Source: Leptidea sinapis (taxonomy: Eukaryota; Arthropoda; Insecta; Lepidoptera; Pieridae). From it: a stretch of 64,000 nucleotides of DNA. The DNA lies in NCBI RefSeq assembly GCF_905404315.1, contig NC_066292.1, positions 4,340,001 to 4,404,000 of the forward strand, written 5' to 3'. Positions 45,685 to 56,295 of the stretch are shown here, piece by piece. The position numbers and the translations under genes are program-made. Each line of letters begins with the position of its first letter. Within the stretch, counting starts at the first letter, position 1. The notes under the pieces are model-generated. The model saw nothing but the letters and a program-made list of their open reading frames with translations. It was not told the DNA's origin and searched no databases.

Positions 45685-46040
45685 AATAAAAGGGGGCAAA
45701 CGGGCAAGACGCTCACGCGATGGGGAGAGGTGAGGCAACCAAAGCAAAGATGCGTTGCCGGCCTTCAAGATGGTAAAATGCCCTTTTCTTAATGGTTCCT
45801 ATGGTATCGGTACAGGAATACAGCAGCCGGTAATTGATTCCGCAAAGTGGCTGTGCGAGGCAAGAAATTTCTTGCAAAACGTACGGTTGTGGAATGCCAG
45901 ACGTCAACGTGTTGTGGGTAGTTTTTTGCATTTTAGCGTAATGTCCGGTGGTGAAATTCCACCGCTGGAAAAAAACCCGAATAGCTCCTCTAAGCACTCC
46001 CCATGATAAATGCGGTAGAAGATGCAGAGAGAACTAGTAT
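45685..46040 (+). repeat. Dispersed repeat (GGGGGCAAACGG family), long copy
   Basis: AAAGGGGGCAAACGGGCAAG, GATGCGTTGCCGGCCTTCAA, GATTCCGCAAAGTGGCTGTG and CACTCCCCATGATAAATGCG. The ending resembles the distal end of the ACGAGCGTACGGGTCACC family, so the two families appear related. ORFs on both strands arise from this repeat. Confidence 0.65.
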
Positions 46041-46914
46041 TCCAAAATATATGCATCAAACTCGAGAAGAACATAAAACTCAGTGGGTCTCCTTTTTTCT
46101 TAATAAGTTTAATTCATTATGTAGGTATCATTTAAGTAGTAAGAGTGAATAACATTATGAAGATAATGTAAGTTATTTTTTTTTTCAAATTTCATAAGAA
46201 AACTTTTTATGTCAATTAAATCACTTCTGCCGCTTCAGAGACAAATGATGCTCTGAGAGAGAAGATAAAGAGAGGGAGAGAAGAGAAAAGTGCAAAAGAC
46301 TATTCCAGTATTTTTGTTTTTTTTTATGTAAATAAATGATTGCTAAAGACAATTAATTATAATCTAGTCTCAGGCTTTCAGATCATTTAGATAATCTGCA
46401 TTTGAGTTGAGTAAGATTTACAAGTTTTTTTTTATAGATAATGGCTTTATTATAAAACTTTACATTTGTACAATTAGTGTAATCCTACACAATAATAGAC
46501 ATAAAAATCATTTCTTTTTTTCAAAATTCGAATTTTTTTTGATGTCATTTCTAATATACTAAATACTACTACGGTGAGATTCTACTAATAGAAACTTGAT
46601 TATTTTAAATAAGTTTACTACTTAGGAAATAGTAGTATGTCTTAAGGTAGAATTAGAACAATTTATTGAACTGAAAGGTTAAAAGACCATAGTTAAATGG
46701 GATGAATATATACCAATAAAGACTAATGCCGAATCACAGTTATATTACACTATTAGCTAGCTTTAAGTCTCTACAAATTGTTATGCGATACTGAAGTAGT
46801 ATGTTCAGTAATATGTCAATAATTTATGTAATATAATAATAAAAAAATTAAATTGCTTTATTTGTAATAACAATACAGCGACTTTCAGTTAATATAACAT
46901 TTTTAATATTTATC
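46041..46914. other. AT-rich, nothing recognised
   Basis: No ORF or RNA gene. Confidence 0.5.
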
Positions 46915-47236
46915 TATGACGGGAACACACAGACTAGACAAAATTAGAAATGAAGACAAAAAACATAAGTACAATGACTTACTAAAATAGATCAGCAGAA
47001 GTGGAGATGGACTGGCCACATGTTGAGAGATAGCTAGGAGAAATGGAGCAAAATCGTTACTTATTGGTATCCGAGAGGCCGCCAGGAGCTAGAGGAGACC
47101 TTGAAAAAGATGGGAGGATGAACTCAATCTCACAGCGGGCCCGAACTGGAGAAGAGTGACCCATGACAGACCCCAATGGAAAGAGCTAGAGGAGGCCTTT
47201 GCCATGCGGGACACTGAGTTAAGAACCATACTCTAA
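46915..47236 (+). pseudogene. RTE-type LINE ORF2 C-terminus, second subfamily
   Basis: WRWTGHML(R)D, EKWSKIVTYWYPRG, then a frame change to RWEDELNLTAGPNWRRVTHD and RPQWKELEEAFAMRDTEL, ending at TAA 47234-47236. The last 42 codons are intact. It differs from the 35073 subfamily but matches 29150-29345. Confidence 0.8.
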
Positions 47237-48021
47237 CTTAGAATAAAAGGGCTTAATAGAAAGATAGATAGAATATTTATCTTACAAATTTGAAATTCGA
47301 AAAAACCACTAGCAAAATCACTCATTGTCCACTATTAGACAATGAGTGGACTCATGTAAGTTATAAGTGTTATTATTAAAGTAGTAGTTAGTTTGTAAGT
47401 TATTACTTACAAATAAATTAAAACTAACTAACCTATAAAGTAAGGCGACGCGTAAGCCACTCACACAGCCATTAAAATAGATCTGTTTTCCTATTCTTGT
47501 ACATAAAGCTACAATATTTTATCGCATTAGTTACACTGAACTATCAGATCTCACTACACATCGAGCAAATCTCGCTTAGTTGACTTTACTAGAACGATTA
47601 TCTACAGATGTAAGGCTAAGCTTCAAGTTGCTTCAATTTTTATATTTGTATAGTGTTGACTGAGTCTTATTAGTAAAACCTAAGTATTCATCATCATCAT
47701 TTGTGGTATAACCAACTAGAATTAGTATGTAAGTGCAAATTAACAATTGTTAATGTTTAGTTGAGTTATTGTTTGTACATTTTCGCATATTCCTAACATG
47801 TTTAGTAACTTCCACCTTAACACACACAGAACCTCCCAGCCTCGCTCTAATTGCATCTCATTAAACACATTATGACAATAAGTCTGTTACAATTGAAATA
47901 CTTGTGGATAATTATTATACATTTTAATTCTTTGTGCGAGTATCTGGGGAAATAAACTAATGGATACAAACCTGACATTTGACCGCAACGCAGAGCAGCT
48001 CGAATTGTCGGAAACCACTGA
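47237..48021. other. Intergenic, nothing recognised
   Basis: Only a short TATTCATCATCATCATTTG (47685) that looks like an orphan RTE tail in reverse. Confidence 0.45.
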
Positions 48022-48407
48022 ATCACTTGGCGTTGCGTAGAGACGTCGCTTCATTGTGTGTCTTCTACCGCATTTATCCGAAGAGCTGTTTCACCTGATT
48101 CCTGCCACCTAATTCCACCTTCGCACGACACGCCACAAGTTAGGATATCATCCCTACCATCTGGATGCGTGGCGGTCCTCCACAGTGCGGTTTTCAAGGA
48201 GCTTCCTTACACTACAAACATGTACTACAAATCTGTGGAATGAACTTCCTTGTGAGGTATTTCTGGGAAAATACGACATAGGTACCATCAAAAAAAGTGC
48301 ACACACCTTCCGGCCGGCAACACTCCTATGATTCCTCTGGTGTTGCAAGATAATGTGGGCGGCGGTGATCACTTAACACCAGGTGACCCGTACGTTCGTT
48401 TGTCCTA
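48022..48407 (-). repeat. ACGAGCGTACGGGTCACC family, full-length copy
   Basis: Extends furthest at the distal end: GGCGTTGCGTAGAGACGTCG, TTCTACCGCATTTATCCGAA, CACCTGATTCCTGCCACC, and ends with ACGTTCGTTTGTCC. It directly abuts the Tc1 remnant. Confidence 0.8.
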
Positions 48408-48411
48408 ATCT

Positions 48412-48920
48412 ATATACGGCCACATGTTGCTCATTTGGTGACCCAGTATGTACGCGATGTCCGCATTCAAACAATGGATTGGCCATCCCGAAGCCCGGAC
48501 TTGAATCCGATAGAACACTTATGGGAGAAGCTGAAACGTCGGCTTAGAGCTCGGGTACCTGCTCCAACAAGTCTTCCAGAGCAGCGAATAGCAATTGAAG
48601 AGTCTCAAGATTACATTATCAGATGAATACAAGGATGTTGACAGTTATCCACGCAAGGGGAGAGAATACTGAAAAAATAACTCTTTTTAATTTTTTGTTT
48701 TGTTTCAGGCTTTAATTTTTTATTTTGTTTTATGATTGCTAATGATTAATACTATTGAAAAACGACCCTAAAAATTGATTAATCCCAATGAATTTCCTTT
48801 CACTATACTCATCATGAAACGCACTCTCAGTATTTTGATAGTTGTGAGTTTTATACTTTTCTAGAAAATCAAATTAGAGTTCCAAAGTAGCGGGTGGACC
48901 GGTTTATTTGCTGTCCAGTG
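48412..48920 (+). pseudogene. Tc1-like transposon remnant (transposase C-terminus and 3' TIR)
   Basis: The frame 48435-48622 reads VRDVRIQTMDWPSRSPDLNP and IEHLWEKLKRRLRARVPAPT. DWPSRSPDLNPIEHLWE is the hallmark block of Tc1 transposases and holds the last catalytic acid (E). After a shift VIHARGENTEK continues the family tail. The right terminal repeat GGTTTATTTGCTGTCCAGTG ends at 48920 and is followed by TA. The 5' two-thirds are gone. Confidence 0.85.
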
Positions 48921-48924
48921 TATA

Positions 48925-49170
48925 TCTATTTTAATACTATGAAAAATTGGCAATTATAAAGCGGTAATATGAAAGCTGTTCACACAAATACGAGATCAAT
49001 CTTTATCATTTTTAAAATCACTACTATTATAAAATAATTCAGAGGTGCGTTTTTGTTTCAGTTTTAACTCATTAACTTTAATTTTCTTTTCTATGGCTTT
49101 AGACTACTTTATTCCCGAATACTTACATTTTTTTTTATATTGACCGAACAGCGTCTGTCAGGCCAGATAG
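48925..49170 (+). mobile_element. Helitron-like element, degraded
   Basis: Starts TCTATTTTAATACTATG after an A and ends GAACAGCGTCTGTCAGGCC then AGATAG before T. The end matches the CGTCTGTCGGGTCAGCTAG family. It lies two TA-like bases after the Tc1 end. Confidence 0.5.
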
Positions 49171-49271
49171 TAATTGTATATATTAAGACTAGCAGCGAAA
49201 CTCGGCGTTGCTCGGGTTAAATTACATGTTTTTGACCGTTTCGCATCAATTTCATGAATTATACACATTTT

Positions 49272-49346
49272 GGAACTTTCTAGATTATTCCAGAAAGTCT
49301 TAGAACTTTCTAGATCATTCCAGAAAGCCTTAGAACTTTCTCGATT
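49272..49346. promoter_or_regulatory. Extended HSE-like array, 15 contiguous pentamers
   Basis: Fifteen 5-bp units in strict phase, opening gGAAc tTTCt aGAtt and then aTTCc aGAAa. Nine units match nGAAn or nTTCn exactly, three others keep GA, and the rest deviate. A run of alternating nGAAn/nTTCn is the binding site for heat-shock factor trimers. There is an internal 30-bp period. Binding is inferred, not shown. Confidence 0.55.
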
Positions 49347-49365
49347 GATTAAATCAGTTGCACAC

Positions 49366-49415
49366 ATTCTGGAACTTTCTAGATCATTCCCGAGATTTTC
49401 AGAATTTTACAGAAG
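49366..49415. promoter_or_regulatory. Second HSE-like array, 10 contiguous pentamers
   Basis: Opens aTTCt gGAAc tTTCt and continues aGAtc aTTCc cGAga, with later aGAAt and aGAAg units in the same 5-bp phase. It repeats the core of the first array. Confidence 0.5.
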
Positions 49416-49628
49416 CTTACAATAGTTAGAGAAGGACAGATGTAAATAATTTCACATGTTTACCACCCACAACCACCCACTTCCACCCATCCCGACCAAA
49501 CTCCCTTATGTACACCAGGGGACCGAGGGGTATTTGCCATCCCAACGGGAATTTGATCGAAGTTGCGGATGATAGAGAAAACCGTGGACATAAGTACGAA
49601 CATAAGCATTTTATATAATATATTAAGA

Positions 49629-50268
49629 TTACACCTACGCGAAAGGATTAAAACACTGTCAATTACACGGTTGGTTGGATCCCCAAACTAAATATTATTA
49701 ATGTATATCGACTATTCCACGAAACATGTCACAGTATTAAATAGAATTATGGATTTGATGAGGTCTTTGACCCGGACCTTTAAGAGTTGATCTAGTTCTG
49801 TTGCATATTCGACGTCCGAATGTTTACACTCATTTGACCATGTAATTGTTTGATTATATTTGATATAAGTTTTTTCTTGATTGATTGATTGGTTTATTAT
49901 ATTAAGTACTTGATGTCGTTTACTATGAAAGCTAACTTTTGTGTTCAGCCTAATAATATATTCTATTAATTTTTTACCATTGAGGTAAACATTACATACG
50001 CGACTTCGATGTCGTTAATATACATACTAAATTGTTGTTATTATTTATGTACAAAACACGATATTTAGTGTGGTTTGTTACTTATGATACTTATGTTAGC
50101 TTGATGTGCTACCAACGTCATGAACTGCCATAAGATATCCCAGTTAATAATTACAATTATTTAGCTTCTGTAAATTTTTCATTTAAATACTTTTTAATAT
50201 AATTAGCACTATGATTAGGAATAACTATAATATCACATAATATTCAGATTTTTAGTTAACTTGATTCG
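49629..50268. other. Intergenic, nothing recognised
   Basis: A short GCGAAAGGATTAAAACACTG at 49639 resembles one end of the GGATTAAAACGCG MITE. No gene found. Confidence 0.45.
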
Positions 50269-50546
50269 TGTAAGTTAGTTGGCACTACAGCAGTGCCAAC
50301 TGCCAACTGACAGTTGGTAGCATCATCACGGTACACAGTCGTGCCCTATATAAGCCAGAGCGCTAAGTTCGAGTGGGCATAGTTCTAGTCATTAGTCTTA
50401 AGTTAGGTTAAGTGACAGCAAATAGCCAGGTTTTCCCAGTTTCCTGGTTTTTTCCCCACAAACCGTATGTATTAGTTTTAAGCATAATAAAGTTTTATCC
50501 CTCAACACGTGATAGGGTTGTAGAAATATGTTTTCTGAGACCTACA
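50269..50546 (+). mobile_element. Probable solo LTR of a retrotransposon
   Basis: Begins TGTAAGTTAG and ends GACCTACA (TG..CA ends). It contains a TATA box (CCTATATAAGCC at 50345), a transcription-start-like region, and AATAAA at 50486-50491, about 140 bases downstream, the compact promoter/poly(A) order of an LTR. An internal inverted motif (GTTGGCAC..GTGCCAAC, 50279-50302) is near the start. No clear target duplication, so the ends are approximate. Confidence 0.4.
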
Positions 50547-51118
50547 TATATAAGGCTTAATTGTAAATTGTTATCATAAGTAGACTATAAATAATTTTCT
50601 ATATATTTAATTTAAATTACCAACCCCTTCTACACTTAATAATTGACTTTTCGTAAACGTTGATTAATACTCCATGTGAGCAAATACACCAATGATTAGG
50701 AGACAGCCTTACCTAAAATTACTGAAAAACCCTAGTGAGAGATTTGTTCTCTTCGTCAAAGATTTGAATTTACGTAACAATGGCATATTATCGGTTAATT
50801 AACAAACTATACAATCCCACAGTTATCCTTAGCGTGATAAAGAAGGGCGTTAAAATAGGTCAAAATATATATATGTCCAAAGTATGAAACCTGGAGACAC
50901 CCCTTTTTTACAATTAATCAGGACGAATGTTTTCCATTCACGGTAACCCTTAGTGGTCTACAGGTAAATAGGAACACATACAGTCTAATTTTATGTCCTT
51001 GATGCCGTTCTGTTGGTATTTTCTGACCGATCTCTTATGTTCAACACAATCTAAATGCTTGGAGAGACCACATAAAACGCGAAACTTCTCCCAAGCCTCT
51101 AACTTGCAGAGAGTTGTA

Positions 51119-51433
51119 TAACGGCCGTTCCCAATATTCAGTCTATCTCTTACTTGAGATAAAAATCGTAACTATCGTTGACTTTTCTGTCCCAATAAAC
51201 TTATCGACGGTAACTCATCTTATCCGTACACGCTGTCTGTCAATAGAACGACGTATAGCTTGCCAGCTATAGAAGTTTGTATGGAAATTTCAAATCACGC
51301 GTCCCAATATAATGCGATAAGAAATATATATCGGATATATTGGGACAGCTTCAGATTATTGACTGCTAATTACTGACAGTAGAAGGTAGTAATTTATCTC
51401 TATCTGTAGATAGTATATTGGGAACGGCCGTTA
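51119..51433 (-). mobile_element. MITE, ACGGCCGTTCCCAATAT family, copy 1
   Basis: Ends are perfect inverses (TAACGGCCGTTCCCAATAT). The interior has TCCCAATATAATGCGATAAG .. ATATTGGGACAG and GTACACGCTGTCTGTCAATA. Other copies: 60723, 61053 and 63228. Confidence 0.8.
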
Positions 51434-52829
51434 GTCAACTCGTTACTAACTTCAGTTGAACAACTGAACTGAAACTGATAATTATAGTTGAATATTAAAA
51501 AAAAACTATTCTATGTGCAATTCACTAGATTCACTAGAGTGGTAGAAGTGAAACTTTTAAAAATTTTAACTTATTACTTAAAGGGACGAACGTAAAATTT
51601 CGGGAAGAAAATAATTGTAGGTTTTAGTAATGATAATAGTCATACAAAGTTTGATAATTATTTTATATGTATAGTTCATCAATTTTATTATTTTCATTTA
51701 ACTTCGTCAGAATATATTAAGGTATACTCGCGTCATACATAAGACAATCTCTTCTTTAACTATGATGGCCTGGTACCAAAATACTGTCTAATCCTTCCTA
51801 TCTCATTTTCTCCCACGTTAAATTTTATGAATGTGTGCTGTCTCGCTGTTTCGTTACATCGACTTTCAAATCGATGTGATACTACAGAAGATTTCACTTC
51901 AAAAATGACTTTTTTGAAAATATTTTTTTAAAAGAATATTGTGCTATAGCTCATTGGGATAGATTATATTATGATGTGGGTTTTATGTGTCTGCCCGTAT
52001 AAGGGTTCATTATATGATACACGAAGGTCTTAACAAATAATTATATCAACCAAACTTACTGTTGGTCATTAAACATGTTATGTTATGGTGTAACAGTTTT
52101 TTTAAGTGCTTAACATGCACTAGGCTACAAAGTTGTGTCTATTTAACCTTAAATTTTATCTCACAATTATTAACTTAAAATTTGTAGATTGGTTGACAAC
52201 GCCTTGTTAACTGACCGTTTAGATAGTTAGTTTCCTTCGTAATAATACGGTTATGACTATTTATCCTTCGACATATTTGCCAATAGCCACGCCCTTTAAT
52301 TAATTCAATTATTTCAAACTTTCAAATTCGTGTCCCGATTATAATCTGATTCGTGTGACATGTTTGATTTGTTTTCTATCTATTATTCTGATCAAATAGT
52401 AATCATTATTTGTAGTCAATAGGAAATCCGCATAGCTGTGTTAATTATTAAATAGTCAAGGCGAAAAAATAATTAAGTTCTAATCGCGTACAAGTAAACA
52501 ACTTAAAACTTTCATTTCAATTTGTAAGTTGGTACTTCGGTAATATATGTAACGATGTATTATCGAGTATTAGTGGTTATAACTCTAGTAATTTTCACTG
52601 ATTATGCACTTATTGGTTTCATAGCCAAGCGTGGCAGGTCAGTCTCATTCAATCACCACAAAATAAAGTACTCAGCGCATCTATCAAAATTTTCAGTTTA
52701 ACTAAGTGAAAACTATGTTTTGGTTTGTCAAAAATTGTCGAAAAATTCCCACAACCTGAACGCAGCGCCACTTTAATATCAGCTATAGTGGGCAATTAGA
52801 CCATTTAATAATCCACTAAGACACGCACA
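51434..52829. other. Intergenic, nothing recognised
   Basis: AT-rich; no ORF or RNA gene supported. Confidence 0.5.
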
Positions 52830-52950
52830 TGATCTTCCTTGTACGGTGTTTCCGGGACGATACGACATGGGTACCTTCAAAAAAAGCGCGTACACGTTCC
52901 TTAAAATCCGGCAACGCTCCTTTGGTGTTGCAAGAGAGTGTGACCCGTAC
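52830..52950 (-). repeat. ACGAGCGTACGGGTCACC family, internal fragment
   Basis: GGTGTTTCCGGGACGATACG, ATGGGTACCTTCAAAAAAAG and GGCAACGCTCCTTTGGTGTT; the rest of the head is deleted. The ORFs across it are artefacts. Confidence 0.65.
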
Positions 52951-53465
52951 CTTCCACAATAAAAAACAAGAAATTCATCAAATCTCTTCAATGGCTTACG
53001 AGGAGTTTTGTGGTATATGTAGAAGTAGTACCTTCAGCAAGCGGGGATGACGTCGAAACAATTAGTGAAGCCCATCCTTCGATGGCTATCATAACAATAG
53101 AAACCTCAATACCATAGAGGTACACTAGGCTCCAATGTAATAAACCTTGCATAATATTCCTCCATACGCGATACATCGAGATTACAGAACAATACACAGA
53201 CGCAACAAAGAACCATAAAACTCACATTGCTTCCGATTTTTTCTATAATTTACATCGTAATTTATTTTCCCATTACATTATACTTCCTCAACATTCATTA
53301 CAAGTGTTTACTTCTATCTGTGTATAATGTACAAATTAAAAATTATATGTTAATGTCAAAACATATTCAATATTGCGTGAACAAAATTTCTTATGCCAAT
53401 TTTTTTATATTATTTGGAATCGGGAACCAATCGTCTCATGTCCAGGCTACTTCAGTGTTGGGTCA

Positions 53466-53715
53466 GCTGGATTGACTGCCGAAAACAGCAAGCGTCGCAA
53501 ATATGTCGGTCTCAGTGAGTCTTACATCAGACGCCTCTGTTTGTGGGCACCAGGGCGCGTAGAATGTTTAATACTATAGTACTATCTATGCGTTTTAATA
53601 GAGCTACTGGAAACTCAAGCGCTGGCAGCTATTTCGGTCAACGGATCCGCCTAGCTATCCAATGCGGGAATGCTACTAGTATGAGGAATCACAAGAGCAT
53701 TACCGACATTATAAA
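53466..53715 (+). pseudogene. Decayed transposon ORF C-terminus
   Basis: Reads KRRKYVGLSESYI and, after a frame change, RFNRATGNSSAGSYFGQRIR then LAIQCGNATS. The ..RRKY..L...+..TG..R...FF.QRISLAIQRGNAAS pattern recurs at the end of many metazoan retroelement-like ORFs. I recognise the pattern but cannot assign the clade. Confidence 0.4.
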
Positions 53716-53871
53716 AGCGTCAAATAAACATACATATGAAGTGAAACCGTCAACACAGACCAGAGACACCGTAGTAGACAGTCAATAATTGTACATATTG
53801 CTTCACCGACACTTTTTACGACTTATTCCATAAATAAATTGTGACTTAAAAAAAATGTCAATCTATTATTA

Positions 53872-54119
53872 TGTTAGGATATCATCCCCACCATCTGGAT
53901 ATATGGCGTTCCTCCACATTGCAGATTTCAAGGAAATTTCTGCCACGTAGAACCAATCTGCATAATGAGCTTCCTTGTGCGTTCTTTTCAGAACGAAACG
54001 ACATTTATCTATAGAGCTGGCAACGCTCCTGTGATTCTTCTGGTGTCGCAAGAGAATGTGGGCGGCGGTGATCACTTAACATCATATGACCCGTACGCTC
54101 GTTTGTCCTCCCTTCCAAA
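53872..54119 (-). repeat. ACGAGCGTACGGGTCACC family, partial copy
   Basis: GTTAGGATATCATCCCCACC, GGCAACGCTCCTGTGATTCT, GAATGTGGGCGGCGGTGATC and GACCCGTACGCTCGTTTGTC in family order with a middle deletion. Confidence 0.8.
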
Positions 54120-54257
54120 AAAAACGATAACAAGCTACATTTTGACTAATCGTTTCTTAACGCCTTTTTGAATAAATTATTCTTAGAAAATTTATTACAT
54201 TAGGCGTTCTTTGTTAATGTTATGTATGTTTGATAATGTTATGTATGTAGATATGCA

Positions 54258-54735
54258 CATAAGTGAATTTGCTAAAAACTGTCATAATCATTATGTTAAC
54301 ACCAGGAACATACATAAACTTATAATGCCTACTACTCGGCGAAATCGAGTTTAAGTCTTTTGTGGGGCGTTGTATATGCTTTCACAACAAAAAAATGTTC
54401 TAAACAAATGTATTACGAAATTCAAAAGAATTATTAAAAGACGTTTGTGTGGTAAAGGATATGACATAAAAATTTAGAATTTCTTAATGATACCACTGAT
54501 TGGGAATGGAGCGACCGCCCTTAGGCTATTAAATAATAAGTTCAATTGTACGATGTTACTTTTTTACCATATTTTTTATGAAAAAAAAAAAGAATCCCGC
54601 TGAGGTTGTTGCGCCCGTTCTTCTCAGGTCTGAGGCATACTATTTCGAAAGTGTGGTAGTTTTTGACTTTCAATAAGTGATATCATATCCTATTTTGAAT
54701 AAAAATATTTGGATTTAAATTTGCTTCAGTGTGTG
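54258..54735 (+). pseudogene. LINE ORF2 C-terminus and 3' UTR
   Basis: NCHNHYVNTRNIHKLIMPTT with stops, then KRIIKRRLCGKGYDIK and FLNDTTDWEWSDRP. It is followed by AAAAAGAATCCCGCTGAGGT, TTGCGCCCGTTCTTCTCAGG and AGTTTTTGACTTTCAATAAG. Same family as 2165-2618 (reverse) and 63537-63850. Confidence 0.75.
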
Positions 54736-55859
54736 AGATAACTAACAACTTGGGAATTTCCGCTAGTATCTAATGAAACATTTATATTTCTCTGTTTAAA
54801 AATAACTCTGTGTCGCCTAAAGTGATCCACTTACGAACACGTAGGGACAATAAAAGCTCTCCATTATAATCGTTAGCTCTTTGTGATTTATTCGGAACAC
54901 CTTGATCCAATTTCTATCTCTTTGTATTTATCACACCGATAAACTAACAATAAGAATACGATACTCTGTGTAGGTTCAGTGTATTTTATTTTAATCACTC
55001 TTTGCAGTTGGCTGTCAGAAAACAGACACTACAGCTGTTTGAATAACGTTATATTCTTATAGAATACATAAGCATTTAAAAATATTTAATGTTCGAACTT
55101 TCGAATACGGAACTAATTACAGCTAAATGAGTAATCTATAATGTTCGAGTAACCCGCAACGATAGAAATATTATAAGCAAACCAATCACGTGCGAGTTAG
55201 ATGAGATAGCTTCGGTAGCGCAATGGTTACAACTGTTGACACATTATCCGCCACGTACCAATCTGTTTTCGAATTTCGAATTCATTTAAACGTATTCTTT
55301 TATTTTTTTATTCGTCGTTTTATAGGACCGGCAACTAGCTGTATTACAGCATAGTACGTCATTGTTGGTGTAATAAAAAAGTTTAAATGAATTTTTCAAT
55401 ACAAATTAATTATTATTATAAACTAGTCTATATTTGATAAAAATATGTGTTAATTATATACTTTTGTGACATTAAATTTGTTTGTACATACGTACTAAAG
55501 GAATTATTAAATTAAAATATATTATAATATCTTTAAATTTAAAGTTTATTAATATTAATGATAGAATTGTGAAATCCGACATGTTTCAGTATAACAGTAG
55601 TGTGTTGGTATTAAGACAACTCTGTAACATATTTTGCATGTCAACTGACGAAACAAATTGGATTATTAATAATAGTATGTTAACATCTTAACTACAATAT
55701 TTCTTGCAGATGAAATTTCATTTCATTTCAAAGATTAGAATACGTAAAAGAAACATTTATTTTGCGAAACAGACATTATATTTATATAAGCCCTCTAATA
55801 CTTGGTACTCTTAACCTCTTTTAATACATCTCCGATTTTCCCCTTACGTTGGAATGTTA
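54736..55859. other. Intergenic, nothing recognised
   Basis: A weak tRNA-like start (GCTTCGGTAGCGCAATGGTT at 55210) has no acceptable second half. AT-rich elsewhere. Confidence 0.45.
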
Positions 55860-55867
55860 GGTTTTTG

Positions 55868-56287
55868 CAGCGGTGGATTTACACTAGGGGCAGTTGGGTC
55901 AAGTGCCCAGGGCGGCAAAAAATTGAAAGTGAAAAAATATTTTTGTCTCATCAAGATTCCTCATTATAATGAATTAATTTTGTTTAATCGACCAATTTGC
56001 AATTCAAAAAATCAGACGTGTTTGCCTGTGAAAAAATTGATGTAATATTTTATGTAACAGTTTAATGAGTCGCCCTTAGTGCCAAATTTATAATTGTTAG
56101 AAAAAAAACAACGCAAAAAAAAAAATATTCATGTATATATAATCATATAATAAAGTTTCTGCAATAAATTAGTTATTTTAGTTTTGAAAAATAAAATATA
56201 TAAGCTATAAGTTTATGTAAAATTCCGGTATTGGATCGGATTTTTTTCCGGTGCCCAGGGGCGGCATTAAATTTAAATCCGGCCCTG
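55868..56287. mobile_element. Non-autonomous hAT element with 8-bp target duplication
   Basis: 420 bp. Left TIR CAGCGGTGGATTTA, right TIR (inverse) CAGGGCCGGATTTAAATTTA, with subterminal GTGCCCAGGG(C)GGC on both sides in inverse. Perfect flanking GGTTTTTG at 55860-55867 and 56288-56295. The CAG ends and 8-bp duplication are diagnostic of hAT. Confidence 0.85.
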
Positions 56288-56295
56288 GGTTTTTG

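Larger units (their letters stand above)
49189..49628 (-). mobile_element. Non-autonomous Helitron-like element carrying heat-shock-element-like arrays
   Basis: On the minus strand it runs from TCTTAATATATTATATAAAA to GCAACGCCGAGTTTCGCTG then CTAG, flanked by A (49188) and T (49629) on the + strand without duplication. About 440 bp, no Rep/helicase. Its interior holds two in-phase GAA/TTC arrays, annotated separately. Confidence 0.65.

Noticed and set aside
55200..55290. tRNA-like start GCTTCGGTAGCGCAATGGTT
   Set aside because: An A-box-like start only; no convincing B box or stems.
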